A stretch of DNA of 64,000 nucleotides. Origin: Fulvivirga sp. M361. Lineage in GTDB: Bacteria > Bacteroidota > Bacteroidia > Cytophagales > Cyclobacteriaceae. Below, in pieces: positions 47,602 through 56,387 of the stretch. Location of the stretch: contig NZ_VKDC01000002.1 in assembly GCF_007097395.1 (NCBI RefSeq), forward strand, positions 62,001 to 126,000. The letters are read 5' to 3'. Both the position numbers and the translations under genes were made by a program. Positions within the stretch are counted from its first letter, which is position 1. Each line of letters opens with the position of its first letter. The notes beneath the pieces were generated by a model. The model saw only the letters and a list, made by a program, of their open reading frames with translations. It was not told the DNA's origin and ran no database searches.

Positions 47602-49407
47602 ATGGATAGAAATCAAGCCACAGGCTTAATATTGATTGCCTTAATGGTAATCGGATACTTCACTTTTTTCGCTCCGGAACCGTCGGCGGAAGAATTAGTG
47701 GAAGAAACTACAATAGAACAAGAAGTAAAAGTAGAAACAAACGACACTCCGAATGAAGAGTTAACTCAATTACCAGATTCATTGCTTAAAGCTATGAACA
47801 CAGACAAATTTGGTGTTTTCAGCGTAGGGGCGTCAGGAGTTGAAGAAACCATTTCACTCGAAAACGATCTGTTAAAAATAGAACTTAGCACAAAGGGGGC
47901 TTCTATAGAACAGGTAGAACTCAAAAGTTTTGAAACGTTTGAGGGCAAACCCGTTGTATTACTATCACCTGAGAGTAGTGATTTTGAAATATCTTTAAAA
48001 TCGAACAACAGAATAATTGATCTGACAGAGTTATTCTATAGTTATTCCAAAACCTCTGTGGCCGATACGAGTATCCATAGCTTTAAACTTGAAATTGGCG
48101 ATGGTAAGTATGTTGAACACATCTATAAAATGTCTGCTCAGGGATATGAAGTAGCCTATCAACTCAAGTTAAAGGGACTGGAAGGCATCATCAATCGAGA
48201 GGACCTTGACTTTAGGTGGAATGACCATATCATACCCCAGGAAAAAGACATTACGTTAAGTCGTACCAATACCACTATTAATTATTATACATCAAAGGGT
48301 GATTTTGACTATCTAAGTGAACGGTCCAATGGGTTAGAGGAAGAGATCTTAAATGAACCCGTCGAATGGATCTCTATCAAACAACGCTTCTTTATTGCAG
48401 GCTTTATCGCTGAAAATAAGTTTAACGGGGCCAGGATAAGCACTGACTTCAATCCGAATAATGAAACTGAAGTAAAATATGCAAAAGTAGATTTAAAATT
48501 GCCTTATGACGATATCGTCTCTAACCAGGGGCATTTTAAATATTATTTTGGCCCGAATGATTACCACATTACCCCCGATGTTGCCACGGACTTTTCCAAA
48601 AACCTTTGGTTAGGTTGGCCTCCGATGCTATGGGTGAACAAATTCGTGATCATCCCGATGTTTGATCTGTTAAATAACTTCATCGATAACTATGGTATAA
48701 TCATCATTATCATGGTGTTCCTGATCAAACTGGCTTTATCACCTCTTTCATACAAGTCATATGTTTCCATGGCAAAAATGAAAGTGTTGAAGCCAGACCT
48801 GGATGAAATAAAGGAAAAACATGGGGATGATATGACCAAAGCTCAACAAGAGCAAATGAAGTTGTATCAAAAAGTAGGAGTAAATCCTGTGAGTGGGTGC
48901 ATTCCCATGGTACTTCAAATGCCCATTTTACTTTCCATGTTTTATTTCTTTCCCCAGTCGATTGAATTAAGAGGCAAGTCATTTTTATGGGCAGAAAACC
49001 TATCATCCTACGACTCTATCTTAGACTTACCCTTTACTATCCCATTTTATGGAAGTCACGTCAGTCTATTCGTGTTACTCATGACTGTCTCTACTATATT
49101 TATCACCTGGCAAAACCAGCAAGTAAGTACCGTACAGGGACCCATGAAATCATTTTCTTACCTGATGCCTGTGATTTTTATGTTTGTGCTTAATTCATAT
49201 CCGGCTGCATTAAGTTTCTATTATTTTGTTTCTAACCTGGTAACGTTTGGCCAACAAGCCTTGATACGTAAGTTCATTGATGAAGATAAAATCAAAAAAG
49301 TACTTGAGGAAAACAGAAAGCGAAGTGGAAGCAAGAAAAAATCAAAGTTTCAGCAAAGACTGGAAGATGCAATGAAGGCCAGCCAGCAAAGTAAGTCAAA
49401 GAAATAA
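47602..49407 (+). CDS. yidC: Membrane protein insertase YidC
   Basis: YidC inserts and folds inner-membrane proteins with or without SecYEG. The protein has an N-terminal membrane anchor (GLILIALMVIGYFTFFAPEPS) and a large periplasmic beta domain (about 60-340). The conserved C-terminal core follows: LGWPPMLWVNKFVIIPMFDLLNNFI, IIIIMVFLIKLALSPLSYKSYVSMAKM, GVNPVSGCIPMVLQMPILLSMFYF and further helices. A basic tail (KRSGSKKKSKFQQR) could contact the ribosome. The 601-residue length is normal for Bacteroidota. It sits 18 bp after pyrG. Confidence 0.96.
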   Translation: MDRNQATGLILIALMVIGYFTFFAPEPSAEELVEETTIEQEVKVETNDTPNEELTQLPDSLLKAMNTDKFGVFSVGASGVEETISLENDLLKIELSTKGASIEQVELKSFETFEGKPVVLLSPESSDFEISLKSNNRIIDLTELFYSYSKTSVADTSIHSFKLEIGDGKYVEHIYKMSAQGYEVAYQLKLKGLEGIINREDLDFRWNDHIIPQEKDITLSRTNTTINYYTSKGDFDYLSERSNGLEEEILNEPVEWISIKQRFFIAGFIAENKFNGARISTDFNPNNETEVKYAKVDLKLPYDDIVSNQGHFKYYFGPNDYHITPDVATDFSKNLWLGWPPMLWVNKFVIIPMFDLLNNFIDNYGIIIIIMVFLIKLALSPLSYKSYVSMAKMKVLKPDLDEIKEKHGDDMTKAQQEQMKLYQKVGVNPVSGCIPMVLQMPILLSMFYFFPQSIELRGKSFLWAENLSSYDSILDLPFTIPFYGSHVSLFVLLMTVSTIFITWQNQQVSTVQGPMKSFSYLMPVIFMFVLNSYPAALSFYYFVSNLVTFGQQALIRKFIDEDKIKKVLEENRKRSGSKKKSKFQQRLEDAMKASQQSKSKK

Positions 49408-49504
49408 GTAACATGTTATGGAACTTGGATAGGTGTACCGATTATAATTCAATTAAACTTATATCTTTGTAGGCCTGATTTTAAAGCATAAAACACCCTA
49501 GCTT

Positions 49505-50185
49505 ATGCAAGTTACCTATTTCGGTCATTCCAGCTTCTTAGTAAACACTGAGGGTCAAAAACTTCTCTTTGATCCTTTCATTACACCTAATGAATTAGCG
49601 GCTGATATTGATGTGAGTACCATTACACCGGATTTTATTCTGCTATCTCATGGACATCAGGACCACGTTGCTGATGTTGAACTGATCTATGCGCAGTCTA
49701 AAGCCCAGGTCATTGCTAATTTTGAAGTTGTCTCATGGTTTGAAGAAAAAGGAATTGAGAACAACCACTCAATGAACCTTGGTGGCGAATGGAACTTTAA
49801 TTTTGGAAAGGTCAAAATGGTGAATGCCGTTCACACAGGCAGTTTACCTGATGGCAGCCATGGAGGAAACCCTGGAGGATTTATTATCAGCAATAGTGAA
49901 GGTACATTTTACTTCGCCGGAGACACAGCTTTAACCTATGATATGAAGTTGATCGCTGACGAGTTCAAGATAGATTTTGCATTCCTTCCCATAGGGAATA
50001 ATTTCACTATGGGTATAAAAGATGCTTCGCGTGCTGCACAATTTGTCAACACCACCAAAGTGATAGGCATGCATTATGATTCTTTTCCTTTTATAAAAAT
50101 TGACCATGATGAAGCCATAAATACGTTTAAAGAAAATGGTCAGGAATTGATCCTGATGAATATTGGAGACGTCATTAATTTGTAA
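49505..50185 (+). CDS. UPF0173-type metal-dependent hydrolase (metallo-beta-lactamase fold)
   Basis: The 226-residue protein has the metal motif SHGHQDHVAD (HxHxDH), a downstream His in NAVHTGS, an Asp in FAGDTAL and a final His in GMHYDSFP. The opening TYFGHSSFLVNTEGQKLLFDPF is typical of the UPF0173/UlaG-like group. The substrate is unknown. There is no signal peptide. It is 9 bp upstream of parA, so it may share the par transcript; TATCTTTG at 49462-49469 is a possible -7 box. Confidence 0.88.
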   Translation: MQVTYFGHSSFLVNTEGQKLLFDPFITPNELAADIDVSTITPDFILLSHGHQDHVADVELIYAQSKAQVIANFEVVSWFEEKGIENNHSMNLGGEWNFNFGKVKMVNAVHTGSLPDGSHGGNPGGFIISNSEGTFYFAGDTALTYDMKLIADEFKIDFAFLPIGNNFTMGIKDASRAAQFVNTTKVIGMHYDSFPFIKIDHDEAINTFKENGQELILMNIGDVINL

Positions 50186-50194
50186 GTTTTATAC

Positions 50195-50962
50195 ATGAGT
50201 AAAATAATTGCTATTGCCAACCAGAAAGGTGGCGTAGGTAAAACTACCTCAGCCATTAATCTGGCTGCCAGTCTTGCCGCTTTAGAATACAAAACACTTG
50301 TAGTAGATGCCGACCCTCAGGCCAATTCAACCTCCGGTTTGGGAATCAATCCGAAGTCCGTTGAAAACAGCATTTATGAGTGCATGGTAGATGCGGTAGA
50401 GGCAAAAGATGCTATAAGGCCAACTGACATAGAGTTCTTGCATATCCTACCCTCTCATATAGATTTAGTGGGAGCAGAAGTTGAAATGGTAAGCATAGAA
50501 GAGCGCGAGGGAAAAATGAAGGAGTCGCTAAACAAAATAAAAAATGATTATGATTTCGTGATCATTGATTGTTCCCCTTCGTTAGGTTTAATAACCATAA
50601 ATGCCCTGACAGCCGCTGATTCAGTGATAATACCAGTACAATGTGAATATTTCGCTTTAGAAGGATTGGGTAAACTTTTGAATACCATTAAGATCATTCA
50701 AACCCGATTAAACACCGATCTTGAAATAGAAGGGATACTTCTCACCATGTACAATGTGAGATTGCGCCTGAGTAACCAGGTAGTAGAAGAGGTTAGAACT
50801 CATTTTCACTCTATGGTATTTGATACCATTATTCCAAGAAATATAAAGCTCAGTGAATCACCAAGTTTCGGTATACCTGTGATCGCTCATGATGCAGAAA
50901 GCAAGGGCGCCATCAGCTATCTGAATTTGGCCAGGGAGATAGTAGAAAAGAATAGTATTTAA
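50195..50962 (+). CDS. parA: Chromosome partitioning ATPase ParA (Soj-like)
   Basis: The deviant Walker A motif IANQKGGVGKTTSAINL, the A' motif VVDADPQANSTSG and Walker B FVIIDCSPSLG identify a chromosomal ParA of 255 residues. PVQCEYFALEGLGKLLNTI is the usual downstream segment. It lacks an N-terminal DNA-binding extension, as expected for chromosomal type Ib proteins. It acts with ParB, encoded 19 bp downstream, to segregate the replication origin region. No parS-like TGTTTCACGTGAAACA site was noticed in the window. Confidence 0.96.
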   Translation: MSKIIAIANQKGGVGKTTSAINLAASLAALEYKTLVVDADPQANSTSGLGINPKSVENSIYECMVDAVEAKDAIRPTDIEFLHILPSHIDLVGAEVEMVSIEEREGKMKESLNKIKNDYDFVIIDCSPSLGLITINALTAADSVIIPVQCEYFALEGLGKLLNTIKIIQTRLNTDLEIEGILLTMYNVRLRLSNQVVEEVRTHFHSMVFDTIIPRNIKLSESPSFGIPVIAHDAESKGAISYLNLAREIVEKNSI

Positions 50963-50981
50963 TAAGTTAAAGTGAGGAGGA

Positions 50982-51878
50982 ATGGCAAAAACGACTAAAA
51001 GAAAAAATGCACTGGGCAGAGGGTTAGGAGCGTTGCTGGATGACTCTCCTTCAACATCTAAAGGTATTATTTCCGCAACACCATCTAAATCAAGTGGTAT
51101 AAATGAAATCAAACTCGAGGAAATAGAAGTTAATCCTTATCAGCCAAGAGTTCATTTTGATGAAGATGCCCTTCGGGAATTGAGTGAATCCATTAAAACA
51201 CAAGGGATCATTCAACCCATCACGGTAAGAAGACTCGCTGAAAACAAATTCCAGTTAATCTCCGGCGAACGACGTTTTCAAGCCTCACAACTTGCAGGCT
51301 TATCGGCCATACCCGCCTATGTACGGACGGCTGACGATCAGCAAATGTTGGAAATGGCATTGATCGAAAACATCCAAAGGGAAAATCTAAATGCCATAGA
51401 AATTGCACTAAGCTATCAGCGCCTACTCTCCGAGTGTAATCTTAAACAGGAAGAATTAGGGGGCCGTGTGGGGAAAAACAGAACCACAGTAAATAATTAT
51501 CTGCGCCTTCTTAAACTGCCACCTGATATTCAAGCAGCTTTGAGAGACAAGAAAATATCCATGGGACATGCCAGAGCTCTTATTAACATAGAAAATGTAG
51601 CGCTCCAATTGGACATTTTTAAAAGGATCATCCAGCAAGACCTTTCCGTGAGAAAAGTAGAGGAACTGGTCAGGCAGAGTCTGAAAGAGAAAGAGCTAAA
51701 AGATACTCCAGCGGAAAACGAAACTAGCAAGGAAATTGCAGGGCTTCAGGGTAAATTAGCTTCACATTTTGGCACTCGTGTACAGGTCAAATCCAATGGA
51801 AAGAAAGGTGAAATTAAAATTCCTTTTGTTTCAGTAGAAGACCTGAACAGGATACTGGATATTCTCGACATGAAATGA
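50982..51878 (+). CDS. parB: Chromosome partitioning protein ParB (Spo0J-like)
   Basis: ParB binds parS sites and spreads as a CTP-dependent clamp. The N-terminal ParA-interacting stretch KRKNALGRGLGALLDD is present, then VNPYQPRVHFDEDALRELSESIK, the CTP-binding LISGERRFQASQLAG and ENIQRENLNAIEIA. The helix-turn-helix (QEELGGRVGKNRTTVNNYLRLL) follows, and a C-terminal dimerisation domain ends in LDIL. At 298 residues it is normal length. Its stop overlaps the start of the DUF5683 gene by 4 bp. Confidence 0.96.
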   Translation: MAKTTKRKNALGRGLGALLDDSPSTSKGIISATPSKSSGINEIKLEEIEVNPYQPRVHFDEDALRELSESIKTQGIIQPITVRRLAENKFQLISGERRFQASQLAGLSAIPAYVRTADDQQMLEMALIENIQRENLNAIEIALSYQRLLSECNLKQEELGGRVGKNRTTVNNYLRLLKLPPDIQAALRDKKISMGHARALINIENVALQLDIFKRIIQQDLSVRKVEELVRQSLKEKELKDTPAENETSKEIAGLQGKLASHFGTRVQVKSNGKKGEIKIPFVSVEDLNRILDILDMK

Positions 51879-52480
51879 AAAAAGCTGCTTTACTCATAAT
51901 CATACTTACTTATGCCGCTTTGGGATTTGGACAGATAACACCTCCCGGAATAACCACGGATTCAACGTATAACAACGATGAACTGATAAGTAGTACTGAT
52001 AGTGATAGTGTTAAAGTACAGGAAATTCAATCTTACGCCTCAAAGTTTGTTCCAAGAAAAGCTTCTTTATATGCAGCAGTTCTGCCAGGTCTGGGACAGA
52101 TATATAACAAAGATTACTGGAAATTACCTATAGTATACGGCGGCTTTATAGGTTTTGGTTTGACGGTAAAATTTTGGAATGATCAACACAGCCGGTTCAG
52201 AAGTGATCTGTTCGCATTACTGGAGACCGGCGAGCCAAGTCCTGATGGTTTAACAGAACAACAACTGCGTAACTTGGTGGATGATGCAAGAAGAGAGCGT
52301 GATTTTTATATGATTATGACAGGTGTTTTTTATCTGTTGCAGATTGCCGAGGCACACATTTCAGCTCACCTCAAAGAGTTTAAACTTAACCCTGATCTCA
52401 GGGTTAAAATTGAACCTAAGTTCGAACAACCTCAATATGAAAATTACCGGGCGGGGCTCGCTATAAAACTGAGATTTTAA
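51875..52480 (+). CDS. DUF5683-family membrane/exported protein
   Basis: The 201-residue protein has a signal peptide (AALLIIILTYAALGFGQ). Its central segment FVPRKASLYAAVLPGLGQIYNKDYWKLPIVYGGFIGFGL is characteristic of DUF5683, a Bacteroidota family found next to parAB and dapB. The AAVLPGLGQIYN stretch and a second hydrophobic region (YMIMTGVFYLLQIAEAHISA) suggest membrane association. Function is unknown. The tight spacing (4-bp overlap with parB, 1 bp before dapB) shows that it is part of the operon. Confidence 0.82.
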   Translation: MKKAALLIIILTYAALGFGQITPPGITTDSTYNNDELISSTDSDSVKVQEIQSYASKFVPRKASLYAAVLPGLGQIYNKDYWKLPIVYGGFIGFGLTVKFWNDQHSRFRSDLFALLETGEPSPDGLTEQQLRNLVDDARRERDFYMIMTGVFYLLQIAEAHISAHLKEFKLNPDLRVKIEPKFEQPQYENYRAGLAIKLRF

Positions 52481-52481
52481 T

Positions 52482-53198
52482 ATGAAAATTTTGTTGTTGG
52501 GTTACGGTAAAATGGGTAAAACCATCGAAACACTCGCCTTATCCCGTTCGCATCTAATAGCCGATCGTATCGATCAAGACAATTATACCGACCTACATCA
52601 GTATAACCATACCAATGTAGATGTAGCCATTGAATTCAGCCAACCTGATGCTGCTTATAATAATATTATTTATTGCCTGCAGCATGGTATTCCCATAGTA
52701 TCCGGCACTACGGGGTGGCTGGACCGTAAAGATGATATTGAAACTCTCTGCAAGGAGAATAATGGCGCTTTTTTCTATTCTTCAAACTATAGTATTGGCG
52801 TAAATCTCTTTTTCAAGCTAAATGAACGGTTAGCTGAGTTAATGGAAAATACTACCGAATATCGTTTAGAAATGGAAGAGATCCATCACACTGAGAAAAA
52901 GGATGAACCTAGTGGTACTGCAATTACACTGGCCGAGGGAATTATCAAAAAAAGTGATCTCAAGGAAAAATGGATATTGAATGACGATAGTGACAAAAAA
53001 GCCATTCCTATATACTCCAAAAGAGAAGGAAAAGTACCTGGAACTCATATCATCAAATACTCTTCTCCTATTGATACTATTGAAATCAAACATACGGCTC
53101 ATTCAAGAGAGGGTTTTGCGAAAGGCGCCTTGCTGGTGGCTGAATGGATGATGGGTAAAAAGGGCGTACTGGGAATGGAAGATTTCTTAAAGTTTTAA
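52482..53198 (+). CDS. dapB: 4-hydroxy-tetrahydrodipicolinate reductase
   Basis: DapB acts in the lysine/diaminopimelate pathway. The nucleotide motif LLGYGKMGKTIE (GxGxMG) starts the protein. SGTTGW follows, and the catalytic EIHHTEKKDEPSGTAI with its paired His and Lys is intact. At 238 residues it is the compact form common in Bacteroidota. It is followed by a short hairpin and T run (53206-53227) before lepB. Confidence 0.95.
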   Translation: MKILLLGYGKMGKTIETLALSRSHLIADRIDQDNYTDLHQYNHTNVDVAIEFSQPDAAYNNIIYCLQHGIPIVSGTTGWLDRKDDIETLCKENNGAFFYSSNYSIGVNLFFKLNERLAELMENTTEYRLEMEEIHHTEKKDEPSGTAITLAEGIIKKSDLKEKWILNDDSDKKAIPIYSKREGKVPGTHIIKYSSPIDTIEIKHTAHSREGFAKGALLVAEWMMGKKGVLGMEDFLKF

Positions 53199-53205
53199 AA
53201 AAATC

Positions 53206-53227
53206 ACCTTAATTTGTAAGGTTTTTT
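53206..53227 (+). terminator. Short intrinsic terminator after dapB
   Basis: ACCTTA (53206-53211) pairs with TAAGGT (53217-53222), directly followed by TTTTT. The stem is short and AT-rich, so it may be leaky into lepB, which starts 40 bp further on. Confidence 0.5.
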
Positions 53228-53267
53228 AAATAAGCCACACAAATACAACAGTTAAAGAAATTCAATA

Positions 53268-54422
53268 ATGAACTGGAAATTCTGGGAAAAGAAAAAAGAT
53301 ACTGAAGATAAAAAACCCAAATCAAAATTAAGAGAATGGGTTGACGCTATCGTATTTGCTGTAGTGGCCGCGACATTGATAAGGTGGTTGATCATGGAAG
53401 CCTTTATGATCCCTACCCCATCGATGGAAAAATCACTTTTAGTGGGTGATTTCCTTTTTGTAAGCAAATTCCATTATGGAACGCGTACACCAAAAACACC
53501 ATTACAGCTACCCCTCACCCATCAGAAGATATGGCTTACTGAAATCCCTTCTTACCTGGATTGGATTGAACTACCCCAATACAGATTACCTGGTTTTACA
53601 AGTGTGAAACGTAATGATGTAGTTGTTTTTAACGTACCTGGAATTGCTGAAAACAATTTTGAACAATACGATAAAAATAAATGGATCGACTACCCGGTGG
53701 ATTTAAAAACTAATTACATCAAAAGATGTGTAGGTGCACCCGGTGATGTGTTGAAAATAGAAGACCGTCAGGTGATGATCAATGGCCAACCTTCTGAAAA
53801 CCCTGACGGAATGCAATTCTCTTATACCATCCGCTCAAAAACGGCGCTAAGTGAACGTGTGGTGGAAAACCTGGGAATTGATCAACCTATTGTTATGAAA
53901 GTCGAGGAGAACAGTGCTCTTCAACTGTCTTATCTCACTGAAAATGAAAAGCAGAAACTGGAAGAACTCCCATTTGTACAGGAGGTAAGTCTTTTTAAGT
54001 CTTATGATAAAGGTAAGTGGGAATCCAATATTTTTCCAAATGACGAAGAATTGTTTCCCTGGAATGCAGATTGGTATGGTCCTGTTACAATACCTGCTGA
54101 AGGTATGAAAATCCCAATTAACAGGGAAAATCTGCTGACTTATGGAAAAGTCATTACCCTGTACGATCACAACAAGAATGCTGAAATCAGGGATGACAAA
54201 TTATATATTGATAAGAAGGAAGTAACCGAATATACTTTTAATCAAAACTATTATTTTATGATGGGTGATAACCGTCATAATTCATTAGACTCCCGCTATT
54301 GGGGGTTTGTCCCGGAAGATCATGTGGTGGGTAAGGGTTTCTTCATTTGGCTTTCCCTGGATTCAAACAAAAGTTTCTTAAGTAAAGTCAGATGGAGCAG
54401 GTTTTTTAACCTTATAGAGTAA
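53268..54422 (+). CDS. lepB: Signal peptidase I
   Basis: LepB removes signal peptides of Sec-exported proteins. A membrane anchor (WVDAIVFAVVAATLIRWLIM) precedes the catalytic Ser52 in IPTPSMEKSLLVGD. The general base Lys152 is in NYIKRCVGAPGD, and the C-terminal box FMMGDNRHNSLDSRYWGFVPEDHVVGKG is intact. At 384 residues it is longer than the E. coli enzyme because of a large insertion (about 165-310) between boxes, a feature of Bacteroidota homologues. The gene ends 58 bp before the convergent ung gene. Confidence 0.95.
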   Translation: MNWKFWEKKKDTEDKKPKSKLREWVDAIVFAVVAATLIRWLIMEAFMIPTPSMEKSLLVGDFLFVSKFHYGTRTPKTPLQLPLTHQKIWLTEIPSYLDWIELPQYRLPGFTSVKRNDVVVFNVPGIAENNFEQYDKNKWIDYPVDLKTNYIKRCVGAPGDVLKIEDRQVMINGQPSENPDGMQFSYTIRSKTALSERVVENLGIDQPIVMKVEENSALQLSYLTENEKQKLEELPFVQEVSLFKSYDKGKWESNIFPNDEELFPWNADWYGPVTIPAEGMKIPINRENLLTYGKVITLYDHNKNAEIRDDKLYIDKKEVTEYTFNQNYYFMMGDNRHNSLDSRYWGFVPEDHVVGKGFFIWLSLDSNKSFLSKVRWSRFFNLIE

Positions 54423-54429
54423 CAATGGC

Positions 54430-54467
54430 TGTGCTACACATCAAAAGTTTTAATGATGTGTAGCACA
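54430..54467. terminator. Perfect 14-bp hairpin between convergent lepB and ung
   Basis: TGTGCTACACATCA (54430-54443) pairs without mismatch with TGATGTGTAGCACA (54454-54467) around a 10-nt AT-rich loop. Lying between two convergent genes, it can terminate transcription from both sides even though T tracts are poor. Confidence 0.65.
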
Positions 54468-54479
54468 ATGAAACTTTAG

Positions 54480-55142
54480 TTACCAATTTATAGGCTCTTT
54501 GCCGGCATTCGATAAATACTCATTTGCTCTACTGAAGGGTTTGCTACCAAAAAACCCTCTGTCTGCAGCAAAAGGCGAAGGATGAGCGGATTGAATAACA
54601 AAATGCCTGCTACTGTCAATAACATGTCCTTTTTTCTGAGCATATGCTCCCCACAAAATAAAGATTATCCCATCTTTTTTTTCAGAAATTATCTCTATTG
54701 TTCTGTCAGTGAACTGTTCCCATCCTTTATTTTGATGAGACCCTGCACTATTTGCCCTAACTGTCAGTGTTGCATTCAGCAGTAATACTCCCTGATCTGC
54801 CCACCGCTCCAGATTGCCTGATTCCGGTATTTCTTTACCGAGATCATCTTTGAGTTCCTTAAAGATGTTTAATAATGAGGGTGGTTTTCTAATACCATCA
54901 CGAACAGAAAAGCACAGACCATTGGCTTGTCCTGGTCCATGATAGGGGTCTTGTCCGATAATTACCACTTTAACATCCTCAAAGTCACACCGGTCAAATG
55001 CACTAAACATCTCTTTTCCTGGTGGATAGACTGTATGGTTTTGATATTCTTGTTTTACAAAATGAACTAAATTCTCAAAATATGGCTTATTGAATTCGTG
55101 ATTAAGTTGGTTTTTCCAACTTTGAGCTATCTTAACTTCCAT
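54480..55142 (-). CDS. ung: Uracil-DNA glycosylase
   Basis: Family 1 UDG, which removes uracil from DNA. The water-activating Asp65 is in VVIIGQDPYHGPGQANGLCFS and the base-flipping His/Leu loop region is QSAHPSPFAADRGFFGSKPFS. I chose the ATG at 55142 (MEVKIAQSWKNQL), giving 220 residues as in homologues; the frame extends to 55181 but those codons look non-coding. The gene converges on lepB. Confidence 0.95.
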   Translation of the reverse strand: MEVKIAQSWKNQLNHEFNKPYFENLVHFVKQEYQNHTVYPPGKEMFSAFDRCDFEDVKVVIIGQDPYHGPGQANGLCFSVRDGIRKPPSLLNIFKELKDDLGKEIPESGNLERWADQGVLLLNATLTVRANSAGSHQNKGWEQFTDRTIEIISEKKDGIIFILWGAYAQKKGHVIDSSRHFVIQSAHPSPFAADRGFFGSKPFSRANEYLSNAGKEPINW

Positions 55143-55221
55143 TGTATGTCCAAATAATTTCTTAACATTAAAAGTAAACAACTATTTTTTTTATTCGTTT
55201 TACAAGTATATTTAAACTATA

Positions 55222-55608
55222 GTGGTAACTGAAAAAACTAAAGGTGTCAAGGTAACGGTAGAGACGGAATATCAACCTTCATATTCCAGTCCTAGTCAAT
55301 ATCACTATGTTTTCACTTATCGTATCACTATTGAGAATCAGAGTGAAAATACGATTCAATTACTTCGCAGACATTGGCACGTACATGACGCTGCACTATT
55401 GCCCAGAGAAGTAGAGGGAGAAGGAGTTGTCGGTCAGCAACCCGTATTGGAACCAGGTCAGTTCCATCAATATGTTTCGGGTTGTAACCTGAAGTCGGGA
55501 ATTGGTAAGATGTGGGGCACCTATCTTATGGAAAGAATTGTAGATGGAAAAAGCTTTGAAGTGACCATTCCTGAATTCACGATGATCGTTCCCTTTAAGT
55601 TAAACTAG
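55222..55608 (+). CDS. apaG: ApaG-family protein
   Basis: The 128-residue product is a single DUF525/ApaG fibronectin-like domain: VTVETEYQPSYSSP, YRITIENQSENTIQLLRRHWHV and the signature GEGVVGQQPVLEPGQFHQYVSGC. The start codon is GTG at 55222; no upstream ATG fits. ApaG is widespread and its biochemical role is unsettled, with links to Mg/Co homeostasis in enterobacteria. The stop codon shares one base with the GTG start of the methyltransferase gene downstream, indicating an operon. Confidence 0.92.
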   Translation: MVTEKTKGVKVTVETEYQPSYSSPSQYHYVFTYRITIENQSENTIQLLRRHWHVHDAALLPREVEGEGVVGQQPVLEPGQFHQYVSGCNLKSGIGKMWGTYLMERIVDGKSFEVTIPEFTMIVPFKLN

Positions 55609-56387
55609 TGTCAAAGTTTTATCGAATAACGAGTTACATTAGCTACTGGCTAGATGCAATAAATATTCATTCACTTCAGGCACCATTTATCTATGAACTT
55701 TACAAGAACATATTAGTCAATAATAAAAATACGTCACAATACGCTTCCATAGAGAAAATTCGGGAAAAATTCAAAGCTAGTGAGCATTCCATAGACGTTG
55801 AGGATTTTGGCTCAGGTTCTCAGAAGAATTCAAATTCGCGACGGCGGATAACAGACATCGCCTCGCATGGCATCACCAAGAGGAAGTACAGTGTAATAAT
55901 GGAACAAATGATACGTTATATGAAATGTACAAACGTATTAGAACTGGGAACTTCACTAGGAATAAACGCTCTTTACCTCTCTTTATACCGTAACTGTACG
56001 GTAACCACATTTGAAGGGTCTGGTTCACTGGCCAATATTGCCAACGAACTTTTGGAAGATCAACGGGAAAATGTTCAGGTAATAGAAGGGAATATTGATG
56101 ATACACTACCTCACTTTTTGGAACAGTCAGATAAGTTAGATTTTGTTTATTTCGATGCAAACCACCGGTATAATGCTACCTTAAAGTACTATGATCTTTG
56201 CCTGCGAAAAAGTCATAACACTACCTGTTTTGTTTTTGATGACATTCATTTAACTCCTGAAATGGAAAAAGCCTGGATATGGATTAAAAATCACTATCAG
56301 GTGACACTTACTATTGATCTTTATCAAATCGGAATAGTTTTTATTAATCCTGACTTGAGTAAGCAACACTATGTCCTTGAATTATAG
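55608..56387 (+). CDS. Class I SAM-dependent methyltransferase
   Basis: Motif I is NVLELGTSLGINALYLS (about residues 104-120), the acidic motif II is TTFEGSGSLA and motif IV is LDFVYFDANHRYNATLKYYDL. This layout resembles O-methyltransferase-like enzymes, but no metal-binding residues specific for catechol substrates are obvious. The N-terminal ~80 residues are helical. The GTG start overlaps the apaG stop by one base, and the gene overlaps the next ORF by 17 bp. The substrate is unknown. Confidence 0.83.
   Translation: MSKFYRITSYISYWLDAINIHSLQAPFIYELYKNILVNNKNTSQYASIEKIREKFKASEHSIDVEDFGSGSQKNSNSRRRITDIASHGITKRKYSVIMEQMIRYMKCTNVLELGTSLGINALYLSLYRNCTVTTFEGSGSLANIANELLEDQRENVQVIEGNIDDTLPHFLEQSDKLDFVYFDANHRYNATLKYYDLCLRKSHNTTCFVFDDIHLTPEMEKAWIWIKNHYQVTLTIDLYQIGIVFINPDLSKQHYVLEL

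Noticed and set aside
50195-51878. parS centromere site near parAB
   Set aside because: No sequence resembling the conserved TGTTTCACGTGAAACA was noticed in or around the genes.
54430-54467. Perfect 14-bp hairpin as a possible small RNA
   Set aside because: It lies between convergent genes where a shared terminator is the simpler explanation, and no promoter is seen beside it.
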